Source of the DNA: an uncultured Flavobacterium sp.
GTDB lineage: Bacteria > Bacteroidota > Bacteroidia > Flavobacteriales > Flavobacteriaceae
Length of the DNA stretch: 6,050 nucleotides
NCBI GenBank assembly: GCA_945957245.1
Contig: CAMFLD010000184.1
Span: 1-6,050 of the forward strand
Direction: 5' to 3'
Part shown: positions 1-6,050 of the stretch, one piece after another
Position numbering within the stretch: position 1 is the stretch's first letter
How the letters are laid out: every line of letters begins with the position of its first letter
Made by a program: the position numbers and the translations under genes
Notes under the pieces: generated by a model
Database searches by the model: none
What the model saw: only the letters and a program-made list of their open reading frames with translations
What the model was told of the DNA's origin: nothing

Positions 1-772
1 ACCGTTCCTGAAATATAGAAAAATGCTCTGTAAAGCCTTCAATATGCGCTTTGTTGAGTAGTTTTCCAATTTCACTTGTGGGCGAACTCTGTAAGCAGTA
101 ATAGTTTTCCTGATTGTCGTCCAGAAGATTATAATCCACTTCCAGATAAGGCATAGCATCTATTACCGCTTGAGGTGTATTGATGATTTTGTATAGGGCA
201 ATATCTTCGTGGTAAAAAGCCTCCACGAGTGCAACTTCCACTAAAAAGGTGTTTCTGTTGATACCGGGTTCGGCAAAGTGAGTCTGGTCGTTGAAATACT
301 GCGAAAGCTCCTGGTTATTGTAAAACAGGTTGTCTTTGAATTGTACTACCAAGTGTGGTCGACAGATACCTCTTTTAGTCATGGTAACCCAGCGTGTGTC
401 AAAGTTTATCTGGCGCAGCAGGTTGATGATGTTTTGAAAATCATTCGGATTGGTAACATTGGCGTAGCGCTTTTGATTGGTTAGTTCCAATGGATAACAG
501 CTTTCAAAAAACTGCGCCTGCTCGGCATTTAGAAACGGAAAGATATCGGTAAGGTAAATTCCGTTATCGATGGATTTGAAAATCCCGGCTTCGGTTTTGA
601 GATTGTGTGCTACCGAAAGAATGAAACCATTTCCGATATGAAATGCACAAATGTTATTTTCAAAATGACGCCTGTGCGGTTCTTCCCGGTTCTGAATCCA
701 CATAATGCGGAAAAGCGGTGATGTCTGTTCGTGTGTCAGTTCTAGTTGTTTATGGAGTTTAGCATTTGCCAT
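1..772 (-). CDS. trypsin-like serine protease domain protein, 3' end outside window (partial)
   Basis: This open frame starts at ATG 772-770 and continues past the left edge; 257 codons are visible without a stop. Seen: residues 41-57 read like the strand and turn around the catalytic His of chymotrypsin-fold proteases (ICAFHIGNGFILSVAHN, His56 in SVAHN, compare TAAHC). Residues 189-196 (EDIALYKI, Asp190) look like the catalytic Asp block (DIALLKL). The catalytic Ser (GxSGGP) would lie beyond the edge and cannot be checked. There is no signal peptide or membrane segment; the N-terminus is polar (MANAKLHKQLEL), so the protein is probably cytoplasmic. The His-Asp gap of about 134 residues is far longer than the 45 or so in trypsin, so an insertion or a divergent family is implied. 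The frame is open further upstream but has no nearby ATG. The DUF2809 gene ends 38 bases upstream on the same strand, so co-transcription is plausible. The fold is inferred from two short motifs; the substrate is unknown. Confidence 0.6.
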   Translation of the reverse strand, partial: MANAKLHKQLELTHEQTSPLFRIMWIQNREEPHRRHFENNICAFHIGNGFILSVAHNLKTEAGIFKSIDNGIYLTDIFPFLNAEQAQFFESCYPLELTNQKRYANVTNPNDFQNIINLLRQINFDTRWVTMTKRGICRPHLVVQFKDNLFYNNQELSQYFNDQTHFAEPGINRNTFLVEVALVEAFYHEDIALYKIINTPQAVIDAMPYLEVDYNLLDDNQENYYCLQSSPTSEIGKLLNKAHIEGFTEHFSIFQER

Positions 773-810
773 GATCTGAAAAAGTTTGATTAAAGTAAAT
801 AAAGGGTTGA

Positions 811-1188
811 TTATCTCTTTCGGCTTAATTTTTCCCCTGCCAGTATCAGTAAAAATCCGGCTATATAGGTTAGATAATCCGTCCATTCGAAGGACATTCC
901 GAGGATAATCCGAAGGGCTTTATTCTGAATTCCCAGCTTTTCTACAAAATTAAAATATTGCAGGGTTTCAACTGTGATGCCTATCATCAATACAAAAATT
1001 GCTGTGGGCATTACTTTGGTATTGAAAAAGGATTTTATGAAAACATACATCAGTACGATACAGAGTACATCGCCCATATAAGGTCTGATGAAGGCATCCC
1101 GCACATAAAGCGCTATGAGTATTTCGATGAGCAACACTAGGGTAAAAAGCCCGAAGTAGGTTTTATTGAAGGTTGGTTTCAGGTTCAA
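811..1188 (-). CDS. DUF2809 family small integral membrane protein
   Basis: This gene encodes a 125-residue protein with about four hydrophobic helices (near residues 11-28, 40-55, 60-75 and 103-119) and a basic C-terminal tail (KLSRKR). Family recognition rests on the block VRDAFIRPYMGDVL (residues 29-42) after helix 1 and on the block FEWTDYLTYIAGFL (residues 100-113) before the last helix; both are typical of DUF2809, which resembles the VanZ-like group. The likely conserved polar residues are Asp40, Glu74/Gln77 (VETLQ) and Asp104. The molecular role of the family is not established and I do not assign one. The start is TTG at 1188-1186: the frame is open back to a TGA at 1227-1225 but contains no ATG, and the TTG-initiated N-terminus fits the family length. 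It lies in the inner membrane. It is divergent from the cytochrome synthase gene and lies 38 bases upstream of the protease-like gene, so it may head a two-gene unit. Confidence 0.85.
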   Translation of the reverse strand: MNLKPTFNKTYFGLFTLVLLIEILIALYVRDAFIRPYMGDVLCIVLMYVFIKSFFNTKVMPTAIFVLMIGITVETLQYFNFVEKLGIQNKALRIILGMSFEWTDYLTYIAGFLLILAGEKLSRKR

Positions 1189-1232
1189 AGTTAGGTGATT
1201 GAAATTGGAAAGTTTTAAAAGTTCTCAGCCAT

Positions 1233-1249
1233 TATTAGCTAGGCTAATA
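1233..1249. repeat. 17-base hyphenated palindrome in divergent intergenic region
   Basis: TATTAGC (1233-1239) and GCTAATA (1243-1249) are perfect 7-base inverted arms around the 3-base spacer TAG. The site lies 45-61 bases upstream of the TTG start of the DUF2809 gene and about 135 bases upstream of the synthase start, which would suit a dimeric repressor or activator site at the DUF2809 promoter. The short spacer and lack of a T-tract argue against a terminator. A chance AT-rich palindrome is possible. Confidence 0.35.
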
Positions 1250-1344
1250 TACAAATTTTCAGTTTCGGTGCGCTAAAGGATTAGTTCATGAAAAAGGGGC
1301 TTAAAATCTCTAAATTTTAACTATAAACCTTCAACATTTTACGC

Positions 1345-1352
1345 TACTTTTG
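1345..1352 (+). promoter_or_regulatory. putative -7 promoter element (TAnnTTTG) for the cytochrome c synthase gene
   Basis: TACTTTTG matches the Bacteroidota housekeeping -7 consensus TAnnTTTG exactly. It lies 31 bases before the ATG at 1384, which would give a leader of roughly 20-30 bases. I see no clear TTG -33 element at the usual spacing (around 1320-1326 the sequence is TTTTAACTATA), so only half the promoter is supported. No Shine-Dalgarno motif precedes the ATG (CCACATTCCAACTTT), which is normal for this phylum. Confidence 0.55.
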
Positions 1353-1383
1353 TATCACTTTTTTAAAACCACATTCCAACTTT

Positions 1384-4300
1384 ATGGAAAAGAAAATATA
1401 CTCCATTTTATTCTCTACCCGCTTAATGGCAATTTTATTTCTGGCTTTTGCCATTGCCATGGCAACCGGAACCTTCATAGAAAGCGCTTATAATACTGAA
1501 ACTGCCCGTATTTTGATATACAACACCTGGTGGTTTGAGGCGATTATGGGAATTTTTATGATTAATTTCCTTGGGAATATCAAACGTTATCAATTATACA
1601 AAAAGGAAAAATGGGCTTCGCTGACGCTGCACCTGGCATTCATATTTATCATTGCCGGAGCTTTTATTACAAGATACATCAGTTATGAGGGAATGATGCA
1701 CATCCGTGAAGGGGAAAGTGGCAACCAATTCCTTTCGGAAAAGACTTATCTTACTGTTTTTGTAGACGGAATTCATGATGGTAAAATGTCAAGGCTTATT
1801 GTTGAAAAACCGTTATTGCTTTCTCCGGTCACAAATAATCATTTCAAAATCAGCAAAAAATTTGATGTTATTCCTTATGAGATAGAATATAAGGATTTTA
1901 TGCTCGATGCCAAGGAAACGATTAAGGACGATCCTAATGGTAGTGTTTACCTGAAACTGGTAGAAGCAGGAGGCGGAACCCGTCACGAGCACATGATTAA
2001 GGAAGGAGAGGTGCTGGACATTCATAATATCCTGTTTGCCCTAAATAAACCAACCAAAGGAGCAATAAATATTGATACAAAAAACAATACCATTACATCG
2101 CCTTTTGAAGGACAGTTTATGCGAATGGCTGATAAGTTTCAGGGGGCAGTTGAAAAAGACAAGGTACAGCCGCTGATGTACCGTTCGCTTTATAACGTAG
2201 GCGGTGCTCAATTTGTAATTCCGGATCAGCCTAAAAAAGGAATCAAAACTTTTATGGCGAGTGGTAAGTTCAAAGAAAAGAAAGGAACCGATGCTGTTAC
2301 TATTATCCTAAGAGCGGAGGGGAAAGAACATGAAATTACACTTACGGGTTCTAAAGGAGCTCAGGGTGAACCTAAGGTTATAAAAACCGGAAAACTGGAA
2401 TTTACATTAAGCTACGGAAGTAAAGTTTACACGTTGCCGTTTTCAGTTCATCTGAATGATTTTATTGGTAAAAAACAGCCGGGAACTGAAAAGAATTTTG
2501 CTTCTTTTGAAAGTAAGGTAACTGTAGGTGACAGTACCGGTAAATTTGATTACCGCATTTATATGAATCATGTATTAGATCACAAAGGTTATCGTCTTTT
2601 TCAGGCTTCTTTTGACCAGGATGAAAAGGGAACAGTACTTTCTGTAAGTCATGATTTTTGGGGAACTAATATTACTTATGTTGGTTATTTCCTTTTGTTT
2701 ATTTCATTGATGGCAATATTGTTTGTTAAAGGTTCCCGTTTTAGTGATTTGAAACGTAAGCTGGATAATGTTCAGAAGAAGAAATCTAAAATTGCCACAT
2801 TAATTATTTTATTTCTTTCTTTTAATGCGTTAGGGCAAAATCATGACAATCATAAAGATAAGCCTATTACACAAAAGCAGATTGATTCCATTATCACCAA
2901 ATACAAAGTTGCCGAAAAGAATGCGGCTCAATTTGGAAGATTGGTGATTCAGGATGTGGGTAGGATGAAGCCTATCAATACGTTTTCATCGGAGTTATTG
3001 CGTAAAGTGCACCATGCAGATACATTCAACGGAATGAACTCGGATCAGGTGTTTATTTCGATGACGCAGTTCCCGCAGCTTTGGTTTGAAACGGAAATGA
3101 TTTACATCAAAAAAGGAAATGACAGTATTCGTAAGATATTAGGTATTCCGGCAAAGCAGGAATATGCAGCTTTAAGATCGCTTTATGATACCAGAGGAAA
3201 TTATAAACTGGAGCCTTATGTGGTAGAAGCACGTCAGGCGGCAAATCCTGACCAGTTCCAAAAGGATTTTATTGCTTTGGATGAAAAGCGTGAGCTTATG
3301 GGAATGGCTTTGAGCGGCCAAATCCTAACTATTTTCCCAATCCCAAAGGATTCCAATAATAAATGGATTTCTTATCTTGACGTGAGCCATCCAACCGGAA
3401 CGGCTCTGGATACGATCAGGCTCGCACTTCCGGCTTATCTTGAAGCGGTGGTTAAAGCAAGTCAGGATAATAATTACACTATGGCGAATACTTATTTGGT
3501 AGGTATTGAAAATTACCAGAAAAAATTCGGTAGTACCGTTCGCCCATCTGATAAAAAGATTGATTCGGAAATCCTGTATAATAAATGTGATGTATTGCAA
3601 AAACTGCCTTACTGGTATCTTACAGCAGCAGCTTTGATGTTTATGTTTGTTATCATCCAAATCTTTACTGACCGAAAATGGATAAGGGTTATTATCAACG
3701 GAATGCATCTCATCATCGGATTGTTATTTGTGATCCACACTATTGCTTTGATTTTCCGTTGGTATATTTCAGGACATGCACCTTGGAGTAATGCTTATGA
3801 AGCTATTGTTTATGTGGCCTGGTCGACTATGTTCTTCGGATTGGCATTTGCCTGGCCTAAGCGCAAGCCTTCGTTTTCTTTCCGATACATTTTTGATTCG
3901 GTTTTCGGTTTGTTTTTCAAGAGCAAATCTAAGCTCACTGTCGCTTCGTGTGCGTTTGTAGCTGCTATGATATTAACTGCAGCTTATGCGAATTGGATTG
4001 ATCCACAGATTGGAAACCTACAGCCCGTACTGGATTCTTATTGGCTTATGATTCACGTTGCGGTAATTGTGGCCAGTTATGGTCCATTTGCTGTGGGAAT
4101 GATACTTGGATTCATTTCCCTGCTATTAATGTTGTTTACAACTAAGGAGAATAAGTCAAAAATGGAACTGCATATCAAAGAACTTAGTATCATTAATGAA
4201 ATGGCACTAACGGTTGGATTGGTTATGCTTACCATTGGGAACTTCCTTGGCGGGCAATGGGCCAATGAAAGCTGGGGAAGATACTGGGGTTGGGATCCTA

Positions 4301-4584
4301 AAGAGACTTGGGCATTAATTAGCATTATGGTCTATGCGTTTGTCATCCATGCCCGTTTTGTTCCGGCTATGCGCAACAAATGGTTGTTTAACTTAATGTC
4401 AATCTATGCGTTCCTATCAATTTTGTTTACTTATTACGGAGTGAATTTCCACCTAACCGGATTGCACTCGTATGCAAGTGGTGAGGCCAAATCGTTAGAC
4501 TGGATTTACTACTACATAGGGATTGTAACGCTTTATGGAGGTATTACGCTACCGAAATACCTGAAGTATTACAAGAAAAAATAA
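1384..4584 (+). CDS. ccsA: fused System II cytochrome c synthase, ResB-CcsA (CcsBA) type
   Basis: This 1066-residue inner-membrane protein is expected to carry heme outward and attach it to CXXCH apocytochromes. The ResB-like part has membrane helices near 11-31, 46-65 and 78-97, an external domain of about 100-425, and a helix near 428-448. A very basic cytoplasmic linker (449-468) leads to a short helix (469-484) and an external segment of about 485-742 with the motif GRMKPINTFSSELLRK. The CcsA part has about eight helices from residue 743 onward. Its tryptophan-rich heme-binding WWD motif is at 964-976 (WGRYWGWDPKETW). Candidate heme-ligand histidines match the four known in CcsBA proteins: His83 in helix 3, His891 (WLMIHVAV) and His1028 (GLHSYASG) on the outer face flanking WWD, and His989 (FVIHAR). 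RWYISGHAPWSNAYE (792-806) is also typical. The length is normal for the fused form, and I see no frameshift. It is probably transcribed alone from the element at 1345. The equivalent name resBC or ccsBA would also fit. Confidence 0.96.
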   Translation: MEKKIYSILFSTRLMAILFLAFAIAMATGTFIESAYNTETARILIYNTWWFEAIMGIFMINFLGNIKRYQLYKKEKWASLTLHLAFIFIIAGAFITRYISYEGMMHIREGESGNQFLSEKTYLTVFVDGIHDGKMSRLIVEKPLLLSPVTNNHFKISKKFDVIPYEIEYKDFMLDAKETIKDDPNGSVYLKLVEAGGGTRHEHMIKEGEVLDIHNILFALNKPTKGAINIDTKNNTITSPFEGQFMRMADKFQGAVEKDKVQPLMYRSLYNVGGAQFVIPDQPKKGIKTFMASGKFKEKKGTDAVTIILRAEGKEHEITLTGSKGAQGEPKVIKTGKLEFTLSYGSKVYTLPFSVHLNDFIGKKQPGTEKNFASFESKVTVGDSTGKFDYRIYMNHVLDHKGYRLFQASFDQDEKGTVLSVSHDFWGTNITYVGYFLLFISLMAILFVKGSRFSDLKRKLDNVQKKKSKIATLIILFLSFNALGQNHDNHKDKPITQKQIDSIITKYKVAEKNAAQFGRLVIQDVGRMKPINTFSSELLRKVHHADTFNGMNSDQVFISMTQFPQLWFETEMIYIKKGNDSIRKILGIPAKQEYAALRSLYDTRGNYKLEPYVVEARQAANPDQFQKDFIALDEKRELMGMALSGQILTIFPIPKDSNNKWISYLDVSHPTGTALDTIRLALPAYLEAVVKASQDNNYTMANTYLVGIENYQKKFGSTVRPSDKKIDSEILYNKCDVLQKLPYWYLTAAALMFMFVIIQIFTDRKWIRVIINGMHLIIGLLFVIHTIALIFRWYISGHAPWSNAYEAIVYVAWSTMFFGLAFAWPKRKPSFSFRYIFDSVFGLFFKSKSKLTVASCAFVAAMILTAAYANWIDPQIGNLQPVLDSYWLMIHVAVIVASYGPFAVGMILGFISLLLMLFTTKENKSKMELHIKELSIINEMALTVGLVMLTIGNFLGGQWANESWGRYWGWDPKETWALISIMVYAFVIHARFVPAMRNKWLFNLMSIYAFLSILFTYYGVNFHLTGLHSYASGEAKSLDWIYYYIGIVTLYGGITLPKYLKYYKKK

Positions 4585-4591
4585 GAAGCAA

Positions 4592-4610
4592 CTTTAGATT
4601 TTTCCTAAAG
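4592..4610 (-). terminator. weak hairpin at the 3' end of the anti-sigma gene, possible terminator
   Basis: CTTTAG (4592-4597) and CTAAAG (4605-4610) are 6-base inverted arms with a 7-base loop. Read on the minus strand, the hairpin is followed by a T-rich stretch (TTGCTTCTTATTTTTTCTTG, 4591 down to 4572) that lies inside the end of the convergent synthase gene. The hairpin overlaps the last codons and the stop of the anti-sigma gene. The stem is AT-rich and short, so termination strength is doubtful. In the plus direction no T-tract follows, so it is a poorer candidate for the synthase transcript. Confidence 0.3.
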
Positions 4611-5382
4611 CATACAGCTGTTCCATTGTTGGAGTAGGGCTTCCGCCTTTTGGTTCCAAGGTAATTCCGAAAGCTTCAGCATCTCCTGTTTTTTCAACGG
4701 CAAATACTTTACTGTTATTGCTGTTAAAGTCAGCCAGCATTCCGATACTTGTTGGTGTTAACTGAGGCTGTAGTTTAAGCGACCAAATTTGATATTCCTT
4801 GCCTTCCGGAGGTGTTGGTAATCCGCTGGCATCTACATAGACTTTCTGGGTTTGTTTGTTCCAATAAATTTTGGCTTTGGCTGTAGGAGCTGCAGCCTGT
4901 CCGGCAAGAGCTACCACAGTATTGGCATCATCACGCACTACATTTAAGATATTTTCTGTGGCTTTGTTTTTGGCCTCAAGAGTAGCAACAGTAGTTTCCA
5001 GTTTTGATTTTTCCTTATCGATATCAGCTACTTCTTTATGAGCAGCATCGAGTTTTGTATATTGGTAGCCAATGCCAATAAGCAATAGTACTGCTGCGGC
5101 CCAACCGATGTAAGTTGCCCGGTTGCTTCCTGCTTTGAGTTGGACTACTTTACTGTGTTTCAGTTCCAGTTCGGCTTTGATTTTTTCAAACTGGCTGTGG
5201 GAAATGAAAGGAGAGAAGCTTGAAGAAAGGTTTATAATTGCCTTTTCAATAGCGATAATTTCTTCCTTGATTTCCGGATTTTTATTGGCCATAGCATTAA
5301 CTTCATCGTTTTCAGCCTCATTTAGTAAGCCGTAAACATAAAGTTCCAATATTCCTGATTCTATATATTCTTTACTTTCCAT
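4594..5382 (-). CDS. RskA-type membrane-bound anti-sigma factor
   Basis: This 262-residue single-pass protein is expected to bind and restrain the ECF sigma factor encoded directly upstream. The N-terminal cytoplasmic part opens with YIESGILELYVYGLLNEAE (6-24), the typical start of Bacteroidota RskA-like proteins, followed by NPEIKEEI (35-42). One membrane helix lies at about 89-107. A charged, probably coiled-coil stretch (about 108-146, KEKSKLETTVATLEAKNK) leads to the external RskA C-terminal domain (about 168-262), recognised by KVYVDASGLPTPPEGKEYQIW (split over 180-200) and FGITLEPKGGSPTPTMEQLY (238-257). The protein has no cysteine, so it lacks the zinc-binding anti-sigma motif found in other families. 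The ATG at 5382-5380 overlaps the sigma stop (TAATG), implying co-transcription and probably coupled translation. By analogy with RskA, release of the sigma factor would involve regulated membrane proteolysis; this is not shown by the sequence. The inducing signal is unknown. Confidence 0.92.
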   Translation of the reverse strand: MESKEYIESGILELYVYGLLNEAENDEVNAMANKNPEIKEEIIAIEKAIINLSSSFSPFISHSQFEKIKAELELKHSKVVQLKAGSNRATYIGWAAAVLLLIGIGYQYTKLDAAHKEVADIDKEKSKLETTVATLEAKNKATENILNVVRDDANTVVALAGQAAAPTAKAKIYWNKQTQKVYVDASGLPTPPEGKEYQIWSLKLQPQLTPTSIGMLADFNSNNSKVFAVEKTGDAEAFGITLEPKGGSPTPTMEQLYALGKI

Positions 5383-5912
5383 TACAATTTTAAAAAATTA
5401 CGTAGGTCATTCATGCACATTCGATTTTGGGTCTTGACAGTTCCTAAAGGAATTTCCAGCTCTTCTGACGCTTCCTGCTGGGTAAATCCTTTAAAGAACA
5501 ATAAGTCTATCAACTGAATGCATTTGGGCTTGAGTTTTTTGACAAATTCCCTTAACCCGATGCTGTCTATCCTGTTAGTGAGCTTATTGCTGTCTTCAAC
5601 CAGATGTACGAAATTATCGGAGGAGAGGTTTTTTTGGCTGTTGTTAAAACCCTTGGATCGGAGCTTGTCGATAGCCGTATTTCGGGTAATATTGAGCATC
5701 CAGGTGTACAATCGTCCTTTACTCTGATTGTAGGTCTCAATGTTTTTCCAAATCTTGACAAAAGATTCCTGAAGAACATCTTCAGCTTCTTCCCGGTCTT
5801 TGATAAGGTTGCATATTACGGCGAAAAGGCTTTTGGAATACATATCATAAAGCATGGTAAATGCTTTTTCTTCTTTTCTCAAAAGCAAGGGTAGAATCTC
5901 TTCCTGGGTCAT
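5382..5912 (-). CDS. ECF-type RNA polymerase sigma-70 factor
   Basis: This 176-residue protein has the two-domain layout of an extracytoplasmic-function sigma factor. Region 2 covers about residues 20-85, with the core-binding and -10 recognition block DREEAEDVLQESFVKIWKNI (39-58) and the melting/recognition stretch LYTWMLNITRNTAIDKLR (68-85). After a short linker (about 86-118), region 4 covers about 120-172 with the helix-turn-helix GFTQQEASEELEIPLGTVKT (142-161). Its recognition helix continues as QNRMCMNDLRNFL, less arginine-rich than the usual SRLRRA-type sequence. Cysteines occur at 34, 131 and 166. It starts at ATG 5912-5910, preceded by a run of eight A residues on the coding strand and no Shine-Dalgarno motif, as is common in this phylum. 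It forms an operon with the overlapping anti-sigma gene. ECF genes commonly activate their own promoter, but I could not identify that promoter here. Its regulon is unknown. Confidence 0.95.
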   Translation of the reverse strand: MTQEEILPLLLRKEEKAFTMLYDMYSKSLFAVICNLIKDREEAEDVLQESFVKIWKNIETYNQSKGRLYTWMLNITRNTAIDKLRSKGFNNSQKNLSSDNFVHLVEDSNKLTNRIDSIGLREFVKKLKPKCIQLIDLLFFKGFTQQEASEELEIPLGTVKTQNRMCMNDLRNFLKL

Positions 5913-6050
5913 AACATTTTTTTTAACAAGGGTAAATTTAAAGAAACAATTTTCAGAATCCTATTTTTTGAAAGAATTTCATCACCGAAGAAAAACTTAA
6001 GGCATGACAAATAGACGTTTTTTCTGATTAGAAATAGATTCCATCTTCCA
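5913..6050. other. AT-rich upstream region of the sigma/anti-sigma operon, no supported gene
   Basis: These 138 bases should hold the operon promoter if it is not further right. On the minus strand there are only near matches to TAnnTTTG (TAAATTTA at 5940-5933, TCTATTTG at 6015-6008), neither with a TTG at the right spacing, so no promoter is called. An A-tract (minus strand, 5924-5917) precedes the sigma ATG and may aid ribosome loading. A short minus-strand open frame entering from the right edge ends at TAA 5999-5997; it could be the tail of a gene outside the window, but 17 codons are too few to judge. Confidence 0.4.

Noticed and set aside
278..484. 68-residue plus-strand open frame opposite the protease-like gene
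   Set aside because: The minus-strand frame is open for 257 codons and carries two family motifs; the plus-strand frame is a shadow.
1288..1320. Ten-codon open frame starting MKKGLK, with AAAGGA nine bases upstream of its ATG
   Set aside because: It looks like a tiny leader gene, but it lies upstream of the likely promoter at 1345 and would not be in that transcript. Bacteroidota do not rely on such ribosome sites, and a frame this short is expected by chance.
3325..3708. 127-residue minus-strand open frame inside the synthase gene
   Set aside because: It is fully antisense to a gene with clear family motifs, has no recognisable domain and has a composition expected of a reverse-frame shadow.
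2779..4584. A separate CcsA gene starting at the signal-like segment
   Set aside because: The frame is continuous from 1384 with no stop, and no ATG lies at the head of the signal-like segment, so a single fused gene is the better reading.
5604..5894. 96-residue plus-strand open frame opposite the sigma gene
   Set aside because: It is antisense to a well-supported sigma factor, with an F- and K-rich composition and no recognisable motif.
5969..5981. Short palindrome TGAAA-GAA-TTTCA upstream of the sigma gene
   Set aside because: Five-base AT-rich arms are common by chance in this composition, and nothing else marks it as an operator.
5909..6050. Minus-strand frame open from the right edge to a TGA overlapping the sigma ATG (ATGA), about 46 codons
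   Set aside because: The overlap looks like an operon junction, but the translation is K-, L- and F-rich low-complexity sequence typical of AT-rich intergenic DNA, with no recognisable family feature.

Overview
The window looks like ordinary chromosomal sequence from a member of Bacteroidota, most likely a Flavobacterium-like bacterium. The signs are an AT-rich composition, starts without Shine-Dalgarno motifs, a promoter element of the TAnnTTTG type, and gene families typical of that phylum (a fused ResB-CcsA protein, a DUF2809 membrane protein, and an ECF sigma factor paired with a RskA-type anti-sigma factor). The genus is inferred from these features and not from a database search.

Layout, left to right. 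Positions 772 to 1 (minus strand) hold the first 257 codons of a protein with trypsin-like protease motifs; it runs off the left edge. Just upstream of it on the same strand (1188 to 811) is a small four-helix DUF2809 membrane protein that appears to start at TTG. A 195-base divergent intergenic region (1189-1383) carries a 17-base hyphenated palindrome and, close to the next gene, a TAnnTTTG promoter element. The plus strand from 1384 to 4584 is one 1066-residue gene for a fused System II cytochrome c synthase (CcsBA / ResBC type). Nine bases after its stop, and convergent with it, ends a minus-strand pair: an ECF sigma factor (5912-5382) followed by a membrane-bound RskA-type anti-sigma factor (5382-4594). 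Their reading frames overlap by one base (TAATG). The last 138 bases hold no gene that I can support.

Function. The synthase is expected to export heme and attach it to CXXCH apocytochromes on the outer face of the inner membrane. The sigma/anti-sigma pair is expected to form a signalling switch in which the membrane protein holds the sigma factor until it is released; its targets are not visible here. The left-hand protease-like gene and DUF2809 gene may be co-transcribed (37-38 base gap), but nothing shows that they work together.

I did not find a mobile element, CRISPR array, RNA gene, phage gene or undescribed multi-gene system. The points most worth a second look are the signal-peptide-like segment at the ResB-CcsA junction, the unusually long spacing between the presumed catalytic His and Asp in the protease-like protein, and a cysteine pair in region 4 of the sigma factor.
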